Below, one piece after another: positions 7,982-16,339 of a stretch of 40,611 nucleotides of DNA (position 1 is its first letter; every line of letters begins with the position of its first letter). The stretch covers positions 1 through 40,611 of the forward strand of contig PDPG01000023.1 of the NCBI GenBank assembly GCA_002747455.1. The letters run 5' to 3'. The notes beneath the pieces are model-generated. The model was not told the DNA's origin. It worked only from the letters and a program-made list of their open reading frames with translations, and did not search any database. This DNA comes from Pseudomonadota bacterium (GTDB lineage Bacteria; Pseudomonadota; Gammaproteobacteria; Thiotrichales; Thiotrichaceae). Made by a program: the position numbers and the translations under genes.

Positions 7982-8037
7982 AGTATGTTCCTGTGGCTTA
8001 CTTTATAATCGGCGTTTTGATTTATACGGGTCGGCTC

Positions 8038-9606
8038 ATGACGCAGTTACTTGGCAAAATCAGTCTTATACTGCTGCTGTCTTTGACCGCGCTCGCCTTC
8101 TATGGCTTGATTGGCTTTAGTGCTGACAAGGGGCAGGCAGGTGCAGATTGGTCCTTATTGCATGATTCCTACTTCTGGTCAATTCTTGGTTTTTCTCTCA
8201 AGCAAGCTGGCTTGAGTGCATTATTGTCAGTTCTGCTGGCGTGGCCCATCGCGCGGGCTTTGTATTACTCCCCGTGGTTGCCTTTTCGCGCTGGTTTTCT
8301 GAGCTTGTGTCTGTTGTGTTTTATTCTGCCGACCCTGGTTCTGATTACTGGCTTGGTGGTTTTACTTGGGCGTTCCGGCCTGCTAACCAGTGGCTTGTCA
8401 GGAGATTGGAATCTGTACGGTCTACATGGCATTTTAATTGCCCATGTTTATTTGAATATGCCATTTGCCGTGCGGGTGTTATACCAGCAAATGAATAATA
8501 TTCCCGATACCAGTTGGAAGTTGGCCATGCAGTTGAAGTTTACCGCATGGCAGCGACTACGCTGGGTGGAGTGGGCAAGTCTGCGGGCGACGCTACTGCG
8601 CTTGTTTGGTTTTATTGCGGTGTTATGTTTTAACAGCTTTGCAGTGGTGTTGGCGCTGGGCGGCGGTCCACAGGCGACTACGCTGGAAGTGGCCGTTTTT
8701 CAGTCGCTCAAGTATGACTTTAACATTCCCGAAGCGCTGGCGTTGGCATGGGTGCAATTTGCTATTACTGGCTTATTGTATTTGATGGTGTCACGGTGGG
8801 GCTCGGTGAACTGGTTGTCTGCCGAAACGACTGACCGTCAATGGCTGTCACGTGCCAGTTTGCCAGTCAATGTTGCGAATGCCGTATTGTACACATTGGT
8901 TTGGTGTATTTTGCTCATGCCGTTGTTGGCACTAGCGCCCGGTATTGCTGAGATGAACTGGCAGGCGTTTCATTGGCAATCCATCTTATTGCCCACCGTG
9001 ACCACGTTGTTGATTGGTGTACTGAGTGCGTCACTTGCATTGTTGCTGGCCTATGGCAGTTTGCTTCCTTTGCGGCAGGCTGCAATCACTGGTCGGGGGC
9101 GGTTGCAGTTACTCTACGAGTGGCTGGGGATGCACACATTACTTGCCCCAGCGATGGTGTTGTCTGTGGGCTTGTATGTGTATTTGCTCAGTCGCATTGA
9201 TCTGGATGCTTGGGGCATGTTGTTTGTGGTACTGCTGAATGCGGTGATCATCGTGCCATTTGCCGCGCAGCATCTCCGGCCTCGTGTGTTACAGTTTGAT
9301 CAGCAATATTCACGCTTAGCCGATTCGCTAAAGCTTACAGGCTGGGCGCGTCTTCGTGTTGAGCTGCCTTGGCTAAAAGGCACACTGTTATTTAGCTTTT
9401 CACTGATATTACTGTTTGCTATGGGTGATGTGGCCATTTTCTCGATTTTTGGTGATGAAGATTGGATGACATTGCCGTGGTTGATTTACCGTTTTGCTGG
9501 AACCTATCGCATTGCGGAAGCTTCGTTAGCGTCGGCAATTTTGCTGTGTATCTGCGCCCTGATTGTGTTTTATTTCGAACGGAGTCGCCGTCATGCTGGA
9601 AGTTGA
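8038..9606 (+). CDS. thiP: Thiamine ABC transporter permease ThiP
   Basis: This is an inner-membrane permease of about 522 residues containing two fused six-helix permease halves, the architecture of ThiP and related Fe3+-type importers. Each half has an EAA-type loop, seen as KLAMQLKFTAWQRLRWVEW near residue 175 and SLKLTGWARLRVELPWLKG near residue 445. I prefer the ATG at 8038 to the GTG at 7993: it leaves a short N-terminus before the first helix, though the ribosome site is weak either way. It overlaps thiQ by 14 bases. No binding-protein gene (thiB) precedes it, and I saw no TPP riboswitch in the short leader. Confidence 0.83.
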   Translation: MTQLLGKISLILLLSLTALAFYGLIGFSADKGQAGADWSLLHDSYFWSILGFSLKQAGLSALLSVLLAWPIARALYYSPWLPFRAGFLSLCLLCFILPTLVLITGLVVLLGRSGLLTSGLSGDWNLYGLHGILIAHVYLNMPFAVRVLYQQMNNIPDTSWKLAMQLKFTAWQRLRWVEWASLRATLLRLFGFIAVLCFNSFAVVLALGGGPQATTLEVAVFQSLKYDFNIPEALALAWVQFAITGLLYLMVSRWGSVNWLSAETTDRQWLSRASLPVNVANAVLYTLVWCILLMPLLALAPGIAEMNWQAFHWQSILLPTVTTLLIGVLSASLALLLAYGSLLPLRQAAITGRGRLQLLYEWLGMHTLLAPAMVLSVGLYVYLLSRIDLDAWGMLFVVLLNAVIIVPFAAQHLRPRVLQFDQQYSRLADSLKLTGWARLRVELPWLKGTLLFSFSLILLFAMGDVAIFSIFGDEDWMTLPWLIYRFAGTYRIAEASLASAILLCICALIVFYFERSRRHAGS

Positions 9607-10195
9607 TCAGCTAAAAGTGCAGTGGAAAGGTGTTTCGTTGCGTTATGACTTCACCGTAGAAGCGGGTGAGATTTTGACGATTCAGGGACGCAGTGGCGTT
9701 GGTAAAACCACCTTGCTGAATGTGATTGCTGGATTTGAAAAAGCCAGCGAGGGAGATGTTCGTTGGCACGGTCGCTCTATTTTGCCGTTAAAAGTGACGC
9801 AACGTCCGGTGAGTATGTTGTTTCAGGAGCATAATCTGTTTGAGCACCTGAGTGTCTGGCAAAATCTGCAATTTGGTTTGCTGGGGGATGATGCTGAGCA
9901 GCGAATCCGGCAAGCGGCCACGGTATTGGAGGTTGCTGATCAGTTAGACAAGTCACCATTGAAGTTGTCCGGTGGGCAGCGGCAACGCATTGCCATTTTG
10001 CGTACCCTGCTCAGGCCAGAGCCGATTGTTTTGTTGGATGAGCCATTTGCGGAGCTGGATGCTGCAACGCGTTTTATTGCTAATGATTGGGTACGGGAAA
10101 CGGCCAAGGCAGCAAATAAGACGGTATTGTTGGTGACGCATCAGGATGAGGATGTGGTACGAGTGGGTGATCGAAACCTGCGCTTGGGTGAGTAG
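9593..10195 (+). CDS. thiQ: Thiamine ABC transporter ATP-binding protein ThiQ
   Basis: The 200-residue ABC ATPase energises ThiP. Walker A is GRSGVGKTT (32-40), the Q-loop falls in SMLFQEHNLFEHLSVWQN, the signature is LSGGQ (125-129), Walker B is VLLDEP (146-151) and the switch His is in VTHQDED. The RPVSMLFQEHNLF wording is characteristic of ThiQ, and ThiQ is short for an ABC ATPase, as here. The ATG at 9593 has GGAG upstream and lies inside the end of thiP, indicating coupled translation. Confidence 0.86.
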   Translation: MLEVDQLKVQWKGVSLRYDFTVEAGEILTIQGRSGVGKTTLLNVIAGFEKASEGDVRWHGRSILPLKVTQRPVSMLFQEHNLFEHLSVWQNLQFGLLGDDAEQRIRQAATVLEVADQLDKSPLKLSGGQRQRIAILRTLLRPEPIVLLDEPFAELDAATRFIANDWVRETAKAANKTVLLVTHQDEDVVRVGDRNLRLGE

Positions 10196-10521
10196 TATAT
10201 TTGGGCCTATATGCTAAATTCTCAATCTTGTTTGGGGTGGGGTGAAAAGCTTGTTGTTGGGAGTAATTTTCAGGGGGTACAGATACTGCCCAAGGTGATG
10301 TTGTCGCAAAAATTCAGGTGCTTGAATAATTAGTATTGAAAAGGATTCAAAGGGAGTGTGGCTGCCCATTATGACTTGACCTTGCTAGCAAGTTGCGCGA
10401 CCATACCCCGATTTAAAGTCAGGTTATTTACTACGATCCTGGCTTGGGTGCTCGTGTCTATGCGACCCCAACCGTTTTGGCATTAACGGTACAATTTCTA
10501 AGATCTGGGAGTGGATTTATA
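10196..10521 (+). other. Intergenic region thiQ-petA
   Basis: No gene or clear rho-independent terminator was found in these 326 bases. A perfect 12-base palindrome, CTTGCTAGCAAG, lies at 10381-10392, preceded by TTGACC. TACAAT (10490-10495) and TTGGCA with TAAGAT (10477-10504) are candidate promoter elements, but none has both good boxes and a sensible distance to petA. The petABC promoter is presumably here and is not pinned down. Confidence 0.5.
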
Positions 10522-11118
10522 ATGGCAGATACTGAAGTAGATAAGAAGCGTCGGCGCTTTCTTATCGGAGCTACCTCAGCAGTCGGTGCCGTCGGCGTTG
10601 GCGCAATCGCAGTCCCCTTCATTGGTTCTCTGACCCCAAGTGCGCGCGCGCTTGCGGCGGGTGCGCCTGTAGAAGTGGATGTTTCAAAAATTGAAGCGGG
10701 CGCTTTGGTTCGCGTTATCTGGCGGGGTAAGCCTGTGTGGGTGGTCAATCGCACAAGTGAGATGATCGAAGCCCTACCAAGCTTGAATTCCAAGCTTAAG
10801 GATCCAGATTCTACCGTTGAAACGCAGCAGCCTGAGTATGCACAGAATATTCCACGTTCCCGCAAGGATCAGTATCTCGTGATGGTTGGTGTTTGTACAC
10901 ATTTGGGGTGTTCACCAACATACCGTCCTGAAGTGGCTCCGGCTGATTTGGGTGCAGACTGGAAGGGGGGCTTCTACTGCCCATGTCATGGGTCTCGTTT
11001 TGATCTTGCGGGGCGTGTGTATAAGGGTTCTCCAGCTGGCACGAATATGGTTGTACCACCGTACTACTATAAAACGGATACTCTGGTTCTGGTTGGTGAA
11101 AGCGGAGGGGCTGCCTAA
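10522..11118 (+). CDS. petA: Ubiquinol-cytochrome c reductase Rieske iron-sulfur subunit
   Basis: This is the Rieske subunit of the cytochrome bc1 complex, which passes one electron from ubiquinol to cytochrome c1. The 198-residue product has a twin-arginine type N-terminus (KKRRRFLIG, residues 8-16) and an uncleaved membrane anchor to about residue 37. The 2Fe-2S ligands lie in CTHLGC (C125, H127) and CPCHGS (C153, H156), with disulfide cysteines C130 and C155. I start at the ATG at 10522, preceded by GGGAG; an upstream extension to 10444 would bury the Tat signal. Its TAA overlaps the petB ATG (TAATG). Confidence 0.97.
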   Translation: MADTEVDKKRRRFLIGATSAVGAVGVGAIAVPFIGSLTPSARALAAGAPVEVDVSKIEAGALVRVIWRGKPVWVVNRTSEMIEALPSLNSKLKDPDSTVETQQPEYAQNIPRSRKDQYLVMVGVCTHLGCSPTYRPEVAPADLGADWKGGFYCPCHGSRFDLAGRVYKGSPAGTNMVVPPYYYKTDTLVLVGESGGAA

Positions 11119-12509
11119 TGAATGGTTTATTGAATTGGCTGGATGCGCGCTTTCCATTGACAAAAGTCTGGAATGAGCATCTAGCAGAGTATTACGCGCC
11201 GAAGAACTTTAATTTCTTTTATTTTTTCGGTTCGTTAGCGATGTTAGTGCTGGTGCTACAAATAGTCACCGGTATATTCCTGACAATGCATTATAAGCCA
11301 GATGCAGAGCTGGCTTTTGCCTCAGTCGAGTACATCATGCGTGACGTGCCGGGAGGCTGGTTTATTCGCTATATGCACTCCACTGGTGCATCGATGTTCT
11401 TTATTGTTGTTTACCTCCACATGTTCCGCGGGCTGATATATGGCTCCTTCAAAGGGCCGCGTGAGTTGGTTTGGTTAATCGGTATGCTAATTTATCTGGC
11501 ACTGATGGCGGAAGCGTTTATGGGGTATATGCTGCCTTGGGGACAGATGTCATTCTGGGGAGCGCAGGTAATTATTAATCTGTTCAACACGATTCCATTC
11601 ATTGGGGAAGTGGTGTCCACAACGATTCGTGGTGACTTCGTTATTTCCGATCCGACGTTGAACCGTTTCTTTGCGTTTCATGTCATTGCCGTACCACTGA
11701 TTCTGGTCGGTCTGGTTTTCGTTCATATTGTTGCGTTACATGCGGTGGGTTCTAATAACCCTGATGGTGTTGAGATCAAGAAACTGAAGGATGAGAACGG
11801 AATTCCTCTGGATGGTGTTCCTTTTCACCCCTACTACACAGTCAAGGATATTGTCGGTGTGGTTGTGTTCCTGATGGTGTTTTTCTTCATTATCTTCTTT
11901 ATACCGGAAGGCGGTGGGTACTTCCTTGAGTATCCGAACTTTGAGCCTGCAAACCCGCTGAAAACGCCTGAGCATATTGCACCGGTTTGGTACTTCACAC
12001 CTTTCTACACAGTGCTGCGTGCGATCCCTGACCCTTGGTATGGAACGCTGGCAATGTTTGCTGCGATTGCTGTACTGTTCGTGTTGCCTTGGATTGATAA
12101 AAACCCGATTAAGTCAGTTCGTTACCGTAACAAGGCTCACCTGATCAACTTGGTGTGGTTCTCTGTTGTGTTTATCATTCTGGGTGTATTAGGGGTATTG
12201 GCCGTTACTGATATTTACCGTGAGTTGGGTACGCGTTGCACACAGCTTTATTTCTTATTCTTCGCGGTAACCTATGTACATAGTCGTCCGCACAAGGCTA
12301 AGTACCTGTTGTGGTTTGTGTTGTTATTGGTACCCGTATTGTTGTGGGATTACATGCGATTAGACCCAAGTTATACCGAGGTTCAGCGAGACTACTTCTG
12401 GAAGATGATGTTGTTGCCGGTGGCTTATCTTGCAACAACCCTGCTGTTGCCGATGTTTGTGTCTAAGGCTAATGAAGAGAAGGAAGTGCCAACGAGGGTA
12501 ACAGGATGA
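11118..12509 (+). CDS. petB: Cytochrome b of the bc1 complex, with C-terminal insertion
   Basis: This membrane subunit binds two b hemes and both quinone sites. Heme ligands are visible as H87/H101 and H188/H203. The Qo-site PVWYFTP follows KTPEHIA near residue 290. At 463 residues it is about 60 longer than the roughly 400-residue homologs I recall from Pseudomonas. The extra sequence lies between LYFLFF (about 390) and the conserved tail EVPTRVTG, and adds two hydrophobic segments (YLLWFVLLLVPVLLW and MMLLPVAYLATTLLL) joined by a charged loop, DPSYTEVQRD. It overlaps petC by ATGA. Confidence 0.96.
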   Translation: MNGLLNWLDARFPLTKVWNEHLAEYYAPKNFNFFYFFGSLAMLVLVLQIVTGIFLTMHYKPDAELAFASVEYIMRDVPGGWFIRYMHSTGASMFFIVVYLHMFRGLIYGSFKGPRELVWLIGMLIYLALMAEAFMGYMLPWGQMSFWGAQVIINLFNTIPFIGEVVSTTIRGDFVISDPTLNRFFAFHVIAVPLILVGLVFVHIVALHAVGSNNPDGVEIKKLKDENGIPLDGVPFHPYYTVKDIVGVVVFLMVFFFIIFFIPEGGGYFLEYPNFEPANPLKTPEHIAPVWYFTPFYTVLRAIPDPWYGTLAMFAAIAVLFVLPWIDKNPIKSVRYRNKAHLINLVWFSVVFIILGVLGVLAVTDIYRELGTRCTQLYFLFFAVTYVHSRPHKAKYLLWFVLLLVPVLLWDYMRLDPSYTEVQRDYFWKMMLLPVAYLATTLLLPMFVSKANEEKEVPTRVTG

Positions 12510-13264
12510 ACTTAAAATCATTAAAATTACTTCTGGCCGGAACCTTGTTGAGTGTGTTGTCAACGTCGGCCTTCAGTTCTGGCTCCAGCGTACCGTTATT
12601 GGATGCTCAGGTTAATGTTAAGAACAAAATGAGCGTGGCGCGTGGTGCAAAGTTTTATGCAAACTATTGTATGGGTTGCCATTCTTTAAATTTCAGTCGC
12701 TATAACCGTGTTGCAAAGGATATTGGTCTTGAGGAAGGGGAGATTAAGTCGATTATCTTCACCCGGGATGACAACAATGACCTGAGCAAAACCGGCTCAC
12801 TGATGAAAAGTGCCATTCCGGCCAAGGATGCGGCTCGCTGGTTTGGTACAGCGCCACCAGACTTGTCGCTCATTGCCCGTTCGCGCGCTGGCGGTGATTG
12901 GTTGTATAGCTACCTGAAAGGTTTCTACCGCGATGAGTCTCGCCCATTTGGTGTAAATAACCTGGTGTTTGACAATGTGGGTATGCCTCACGTGTTGTAT
13001 GAGCTACAAGGTATGCAGCAATTAGAAGAGCATAAGGATGAGCATGGCCATGTGACTAAAACACTGAAGCTTGTCGAGCCGGGCAAAATGTCGGTTGCTG
13101 AGTATGATCAACTAGCCCGTGACCTGACCAATTTCTTGGTTTATGTGGGTGAACCTGCTCAGTTAAACCGTACTTTTTATGGTGTGTTGACGTTGTTGTT
13201 CCTGCTTGTGCTCTTTGTTTTTAGCTATTTGCTGAAGAAAGAGTTTTGGAAGGATATTCATTAA
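12506..13264 (+). CDS. petC: Cytochrome c1 of the bc1 complex
   Basis: This is the heme c subunit that takes electrons from the Rieske protein and delivers them to soluble cytochrome c in the periplasm. The 252-residue protein has a Sec signal peptide to about residue 25. The heme-binding motif CMGCH covers residues 55-59, and the axial Met is expected in NVGMPHVLYE (M160). A C-terminal membrane anchor (about 228-246) ends in a positively charged tail. The start overlaps the petB stop, and a strong terminator follows. Confidence 0.96.
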   Translation: MNLKSLKLLLAGTLLSVLSTSAFSSGSSVPLLDAQVNVKNKMSVARGAKFYANYCMGCHSLNFSRYNRVAKDIGLEEGEIKSIIFTRDDNNDLSKTGSLMKSAIPAKDAARWFGTAPPDLSLIARSRAGGDWLYSYLKGFYRDESRPFGVNNLVFDNVGMPHVLYELQGMQQLEEHKDEHGHVTKTLKLVEPGKMSVAEYDQLARDLTNFLVYVGEPAQLNRTFYGVLTLLFLLVLFVFSYLLKKEFWKDIH

Positions 13265-13286
13265 ACGCATTTTGCTGTAATATTCC

Positions 13287-13325
13287 GAGGCCACCCCGCA
13301 TTAGCGAGGTGGCCTCTTGTTTTGG
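13287..13325 (+). terminator. Rho-independent terminator of petABC
   Basis: GAGGCCACC (13287-13295) pairs perfectly with GGTGGCCTC (13308-13316) around a 12-base loop, followed by TTGTTTTGGTTTTT. It separates petC from sspA. Confidence 0.9.
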
Positions 13326-13341
13326 TTTTTGGAGAGATCGA

Positions 13342-13971
13342 ATGAGTTCAGTTTCCAGTCGGCGTTCCACAATGACATTGTTTACATTACCGGATTGCGC
13401 AGATTGTCATCGGGTAAGGATTGTATTGGCAGAAAAAGATATTACAGTCGATATTATTGAGATTGACCCTGACAATAAACCTGAAGATTTGGCGGAACTG
13501 AATCCCTATAATGCTGCACCGACTCTGATTGATCGTGATTTGGTCTTGTATGACGCACGAGTCATTATGGAGTATCTTGATGAGCGTTTCCCGCATCCTC
13601 CATTGATGCCAGTTGACCCGGTGACACGCGCCCATTCACGCCTTGCGTTGTACCGTATCGAAAAAGACTGGTACAGCCTGTTGCGTGATATGGAAGGTGA
13701 TGATGCAGCCAAAGCAGATGAAGCGCGTCGTATTTTGCGTTCAGGTGTTTTGTCAGCTGTTGATGTGTTTGCCATCAAGCCTTACTTCCTGAGTACTGAG
13801 TTCTCTTTGGTGGACTGTACGATTGCTCCTGTATTATGGCGTTTACCAAAATATGGTATCGACTTACCAGCCACGGATGTGAAGCCATTGATGCGCTATA
13901 TGGATCGTATTTTCTCACGCGAGATGTTCCAGCTTTCACTGACTGAGTCAGAGAAAGCCATTCGGCCATGA
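13342..13971 (+). CDS. sspA: Stringent starvation protein A, CxxC-bearing
   Basis: SspA is a glutathione-S-transferase-fold protein that binds RNA polymerase and alters transcription under starvation. The 209-residue product has the N-terminal thioredoxin-like domain (VRIVLAEKDI, NPYNAAPTLIDRDLVLYDARVIMEYLDERFPHPPL in segments) and the helical C-terminal domain with EFSLVDCTIAPVLWRLP. The DERFPHPPLMPVDP stretch is typical of SspA. Unusually, a CADC motif (LPDCADCHRVR) sits where E. coli SspA has no cysteines. The ATG at 13342 has GGAGAG five bases upstream. The stop overlaps sspB. Confidence 0.95.
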   Translation: MSSVSSRRSTMTLFTLPDCADCHRVRIVLAEKDITVDIIEIDPDNKPEDLAELNPYNAAPTLIDRDLVLYDARVIMEYLDERFPHPPLMPVDPVTRAHSRLALYRIEKDWYSLLRDMEGDDAAKADEARRILRSGVLSAVDVFAIKPYFLSTEFSLVDCTIAPVLWRLPKYGIDLPATDVKPLMRYMDRIFSREMFQLSLTESEKAIRP

Positions 13972-14408
13972 TGACCTCAAGAAGCCCTTACTTGATGAGA
14001 GCCATCCATGACTGGATTCTTGATAATGGTTTGACACCATACGTCTTGATTGATGCGACCCAGCCAAATGTTGATGTACCTTGGGATTATGTTGAGGATG
14101 GGCGCATCATTCTGAATATTTCTCCTTCTGCAGCAAATCAATTTTTAATTGATAACGATGGTTTATCATTTGATGCGCGCTTTGCAGGAAAGCCATCGGC
14201 GGTATTTGCACCAATTTCAGCGGTGAAAGCTATTTATGCCGCTGAAAATGGAGAGGGAATGGGCTTTGATGCACTGCCAGCAGCCGAAGCGGCAGAGTCA
14301 CAAGAGGTAGATTCCGAGGTCGAATCTTCTGAGCCTGACTCCAACCCTGACCCTGAACCCCCCAAGCCACCTGCAGGTAAACGTCCGGCGTTACGCGTTG
14401 TAAAATGA
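13968..14408 (+). CDS. sspB: ClpXP protease specificity-enhancing factor SspB
   Basis: SspB delivers ssrA-tagged and other substrates to ClpXP. The 146-residue protein has the conserved core (SPYLMRAIHDWILDNGLTPY, then GRIILNISPSA) in about the first 105 residues. A long acidic, proline-rich linker follows, and the short basic ClpX-binding tail is KRPALRVVK. Two consecutive ATG codons overlap the sspA stop (ATGATGA), so the exact initiator is one of two. The 3' end overlaps folA by ATGA, tying folA to the ssp operon. Confidence 0.95.
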   Translation: MMTSRSPYLMRAIHDWILDNGLTPYVLIDATQPNVDVPWDYVEDGRIILNISPSAANQFLIDNDGLSFDARFAGKPSAVFAPISAVKAIYAAENGEGMGFDALPAAEAAESQEVDSEVESSEPDSNPDPEPPKPPAGKRPALRVVK

Positions 14409-14899
14409 TCATTTCAATGATCGTGGCCATGGCTGAAGACAGGGTGATTGGTCTCGGTGGAGGGATGCCTTGGCACTTACCTGCGGATCTGGCTCATTTC
14501 AAACACAGTACAATGGGCTGTCCTGTCATTATGGGGCGGAAGACGTATGACTCCATCGGCAGGCCATTGCCAGGTCGTCGCAATATTATTTTGAGTCGTG
14601 ATACGTCGTTATCCATTGACGGCTGTGAGGTTATGCAAGGGCTGTGTGAGGCCTTGGACAGCATGGGGCCAGATGTGACGGAAATTTTTATCATCGGTGG
14701 TCAACAGCTCTACGAACAGGCGCTACCGATTGCAGACCGTCTTTACCTGACACATATTTCATTGAAGGTGGAGGGTGACACCCATTTTCCAGATTATATG
14801 GCCTACCAATGGAAGCAGCTCGACTACTCTAGCAATAACGCCGATGAAAAAAACCCGTGGCCATACGCATTCGAATTATTAGAAAAGCACCCTGAATAA
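14405..14899 (+). CDS. folA: Dihydrofolate reductase
   Basis: The enzyme reduces dihydrofolate to tetrahydrofolate using NADPH. The 164-residue product has the classic chromosomal type I pattern: MIVAMAEDRVIGLGGGMPWHLPADL with the conserved Trp-His-Leu and substrate-binding acidic residue, VIMGRKTYDSIGRPLPGR for NADPH binding, and EIFIIGGQQLYEQAL. Length is normal. The ATG overlaps the sspB stop, so it is translated in the ssp operon. Nothing suggests a trimethoprim-resistance variant or recent transfer. Confidence 0.96.
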   Translation: MIISMIVAMAEDRVIGLGGGMPWHLPADLAHFKHSTMGCPVIMGRKTYDSIGRPLPGRRNIILSRDTSLSIDGCEVMQGLCEALDSMGPDVTEIFIIGGQQLYEQALPIADRLYLTHISLKVEGDTHFPDYMAYQWKQLDYSSNNADEKNPWPYAFELLEKHPE

Positions 14900-14920
14900 T
14901 TACCAAGAAATCTCTTGCTT

Positions 14921-16258
14921 ATGAGTACATTGCTAATCTGCAACGCACAGGTAGTTAACGAGGGCCGTATTCAAAAAGCGGATGTTTTGGCTTGTGATGG
15001 TCGCATCGCCCGTATTGACTCTGATTTGAGTCAGATCACTTCTGATCAGTTTATTGACGCATCGGGGCTTTATCTTTTGCCAGGGATGATTGACTCCCAA
15101 TTTGGCATCGTTGGAGAGGAGGTGAAACCCGAAATTTTGGCAAGAGAGTGTCAGGCAGCCGTTGTCGGAGGCGTTACAAGCGTTTTATTGCTGCCTGATC
15201 TACATACGGAGTCTCATAGAAAAACGAATTTTTCCGAGAAGCAACTGGAAGCATTGGGTCACACGTTAGTGACTAACTTTTCCTACTATCAAGCGGTTCG
15301 GGTGAATGAAGTAGAAGACTTGTCCGGTTTAAGTCTGAAGGCTTGCTGTGGTTTATACGCAGATATGGCGGATTTTCAGGATGAGTATCGTTTTGATGAG
15401 CCAGATGTACTTCAGTCCTTATTGGAAAATTCACCCATTATCGTTGCGGTGCATGCCGAAAGTGCGCCACTTATTTTGGGTAATGAGGAAAGTTATCGTC
15501 AAGTGTATGGCGATAAGATCCCTTTCCATTTGCACAGCTCAATCCGTAATCAGGAAGTTTGCTCCATCGCGGCCGATGAAGTGTTGCGTTTGGCTAAGCA
15601 TACACAAGCCAACGTACATTTACTCCATATATCCAGTGATGCTGAGGTGGAGTTATTAGCAAAATACCGAGCAGAATATTCTAATGTGAGTGCGGATGTG
15701 TGTTCGCAGTTTTTAGTTTTTACTGATACGGATAGTGCTAAAAAGGGTACGCAGTTGAAGTATTGCCCCGCAATAAAAACTGATATTGATCGTGCTGCTT
15801 TGATACAAGGCTTATTGGACGGGAATATTGATAATATTTGTACGGGGCATATTCCTATTGCTAGACGTGACAAAGAACAAGATTATTTGGATGTCCCCTC
15901 TGGTCTGCCTCAGGCGCAGTTTGCGATGCCTGCTGTTCTGGAGCACTTTCAGGATCAGATTCTTAGTTTGGAGCTAATTGTAGAAAAAACCAGTCACGCG
16001 GTGGCTGATCGTTTTTCAATAGGTGAGCGGGGCTATATTAGAGAAGGTTATTGGGCGGATCTGATATTGGTTGATATTGATCGCTCTTTTATTGCGCGTA
16101 ACGAAGACGTGATCTCATCGGCAGGCTGGACTGTTTATAACGGCAGTGAGTTTCGCTCCTCGGTGCATACGACTATTGTGAATGGGCAAGTAGCCTGGCG
16201 AAATAATGCCTTGGTTGATGGTGTTCGGGCCGGGCAGTTGATTGATTTTGCGCGATGA
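14921..16258 (+). CDS. Dihydroorotase-like amidohydrolase with degenerate metal site
   Basis: The 445-residue protein has the cyclic amidohydrolase/dihydroorotase architecture. A small beta-sandwich N-terminus (LLICNAQVVNEGRI) leads to the LPGMID entrance and a TIM barrel with VAVHAES (H178) and VHLLHIS (H236). The C-terminal beta part contains GYWADLILVDID. The metal-binding HxH after LPGMID is missing: residues 60 and 62 are Gln and Gly in DSQFG. The usual TDHAPH near the end is CTGHIPI, losing the catalytic Asp (G309). It is therefore probably not an active zinc dihydroorotase. It could be a non-catalytic partner like the PyrC' subunits of some aspartate transcarbamoylases, or have another role. 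It follows folA by 21 bases. I prefer the ATG at 14921 to a TTG six bases earlier. Confidence 0.78.
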   Translation: MSTLLICNAQVVNEGRIQKADVLACDGRIARIDSDLSQITSDQFIDASGLYLLPGMIDSQFGIVGEEVKPEILARECQAAVVGGVTSVLLLPDLHTESHRKTNFSEKQLEALGHTLVTNFSYYQAVRVNEVEDLSGLSLKACCGLYADMADFQDEYRFDEPDVLQSLLENSPIIVAVHAESAPLILGNEESYRQVYGDKIPFHLHSSIRNQEVCSIAADEVLRLAKHTQANVHLLHISSDAEVELLAKYRAEYSNVSADVCSQFLVFTDTDSAKKGTQLKYCPAIKTDIDRAALIQGLLDGNIDNICTGHIPIARRDKEQDYLDVPSGLPQAQFAMPAVLEHFQDQILSLELIVEKTSHAVADRFSIGERGYIREGYWADLILVDIDRSFIARNEDVISSAGWTVYNGSEFRSSVHTTIVNGQVAWRNNALVDGVRAGQLIDFAR

Positions 16259-16339
16259 CTTTTAGTCTTTTTTGGTTTATAGGTATTTAATAGCCAGCAG
16301 AGTAGAGCTGTGGAGGTCGCTGATCCCCGCTTCTCCATA

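Noticed and set aside
7982..8037. TPP riboswitch before thiP
   Set aside because: The gap is only about 56 bases and lacks the CUGAGA-type conserved elements.
10477..10504. petA promoter TTGGCA-16-TAAGAT
   Set aside because: The predicted start would fall within or after the ribosome site, leaving too short a leader.
10444..10521. Longer Rieske protein starting upstream
   Set aside because: It would place 26 residues before the Tat motif; the ATG at 10522 has a ribosome site and gives a normal N-terminus.
16255..16273. Terminator after the dihydroorotase-like gene (GACT-TTT-AGTC then T's)
   Set aside because: The stem is only four base pairs and overlaps the stop codon, too weak to call.
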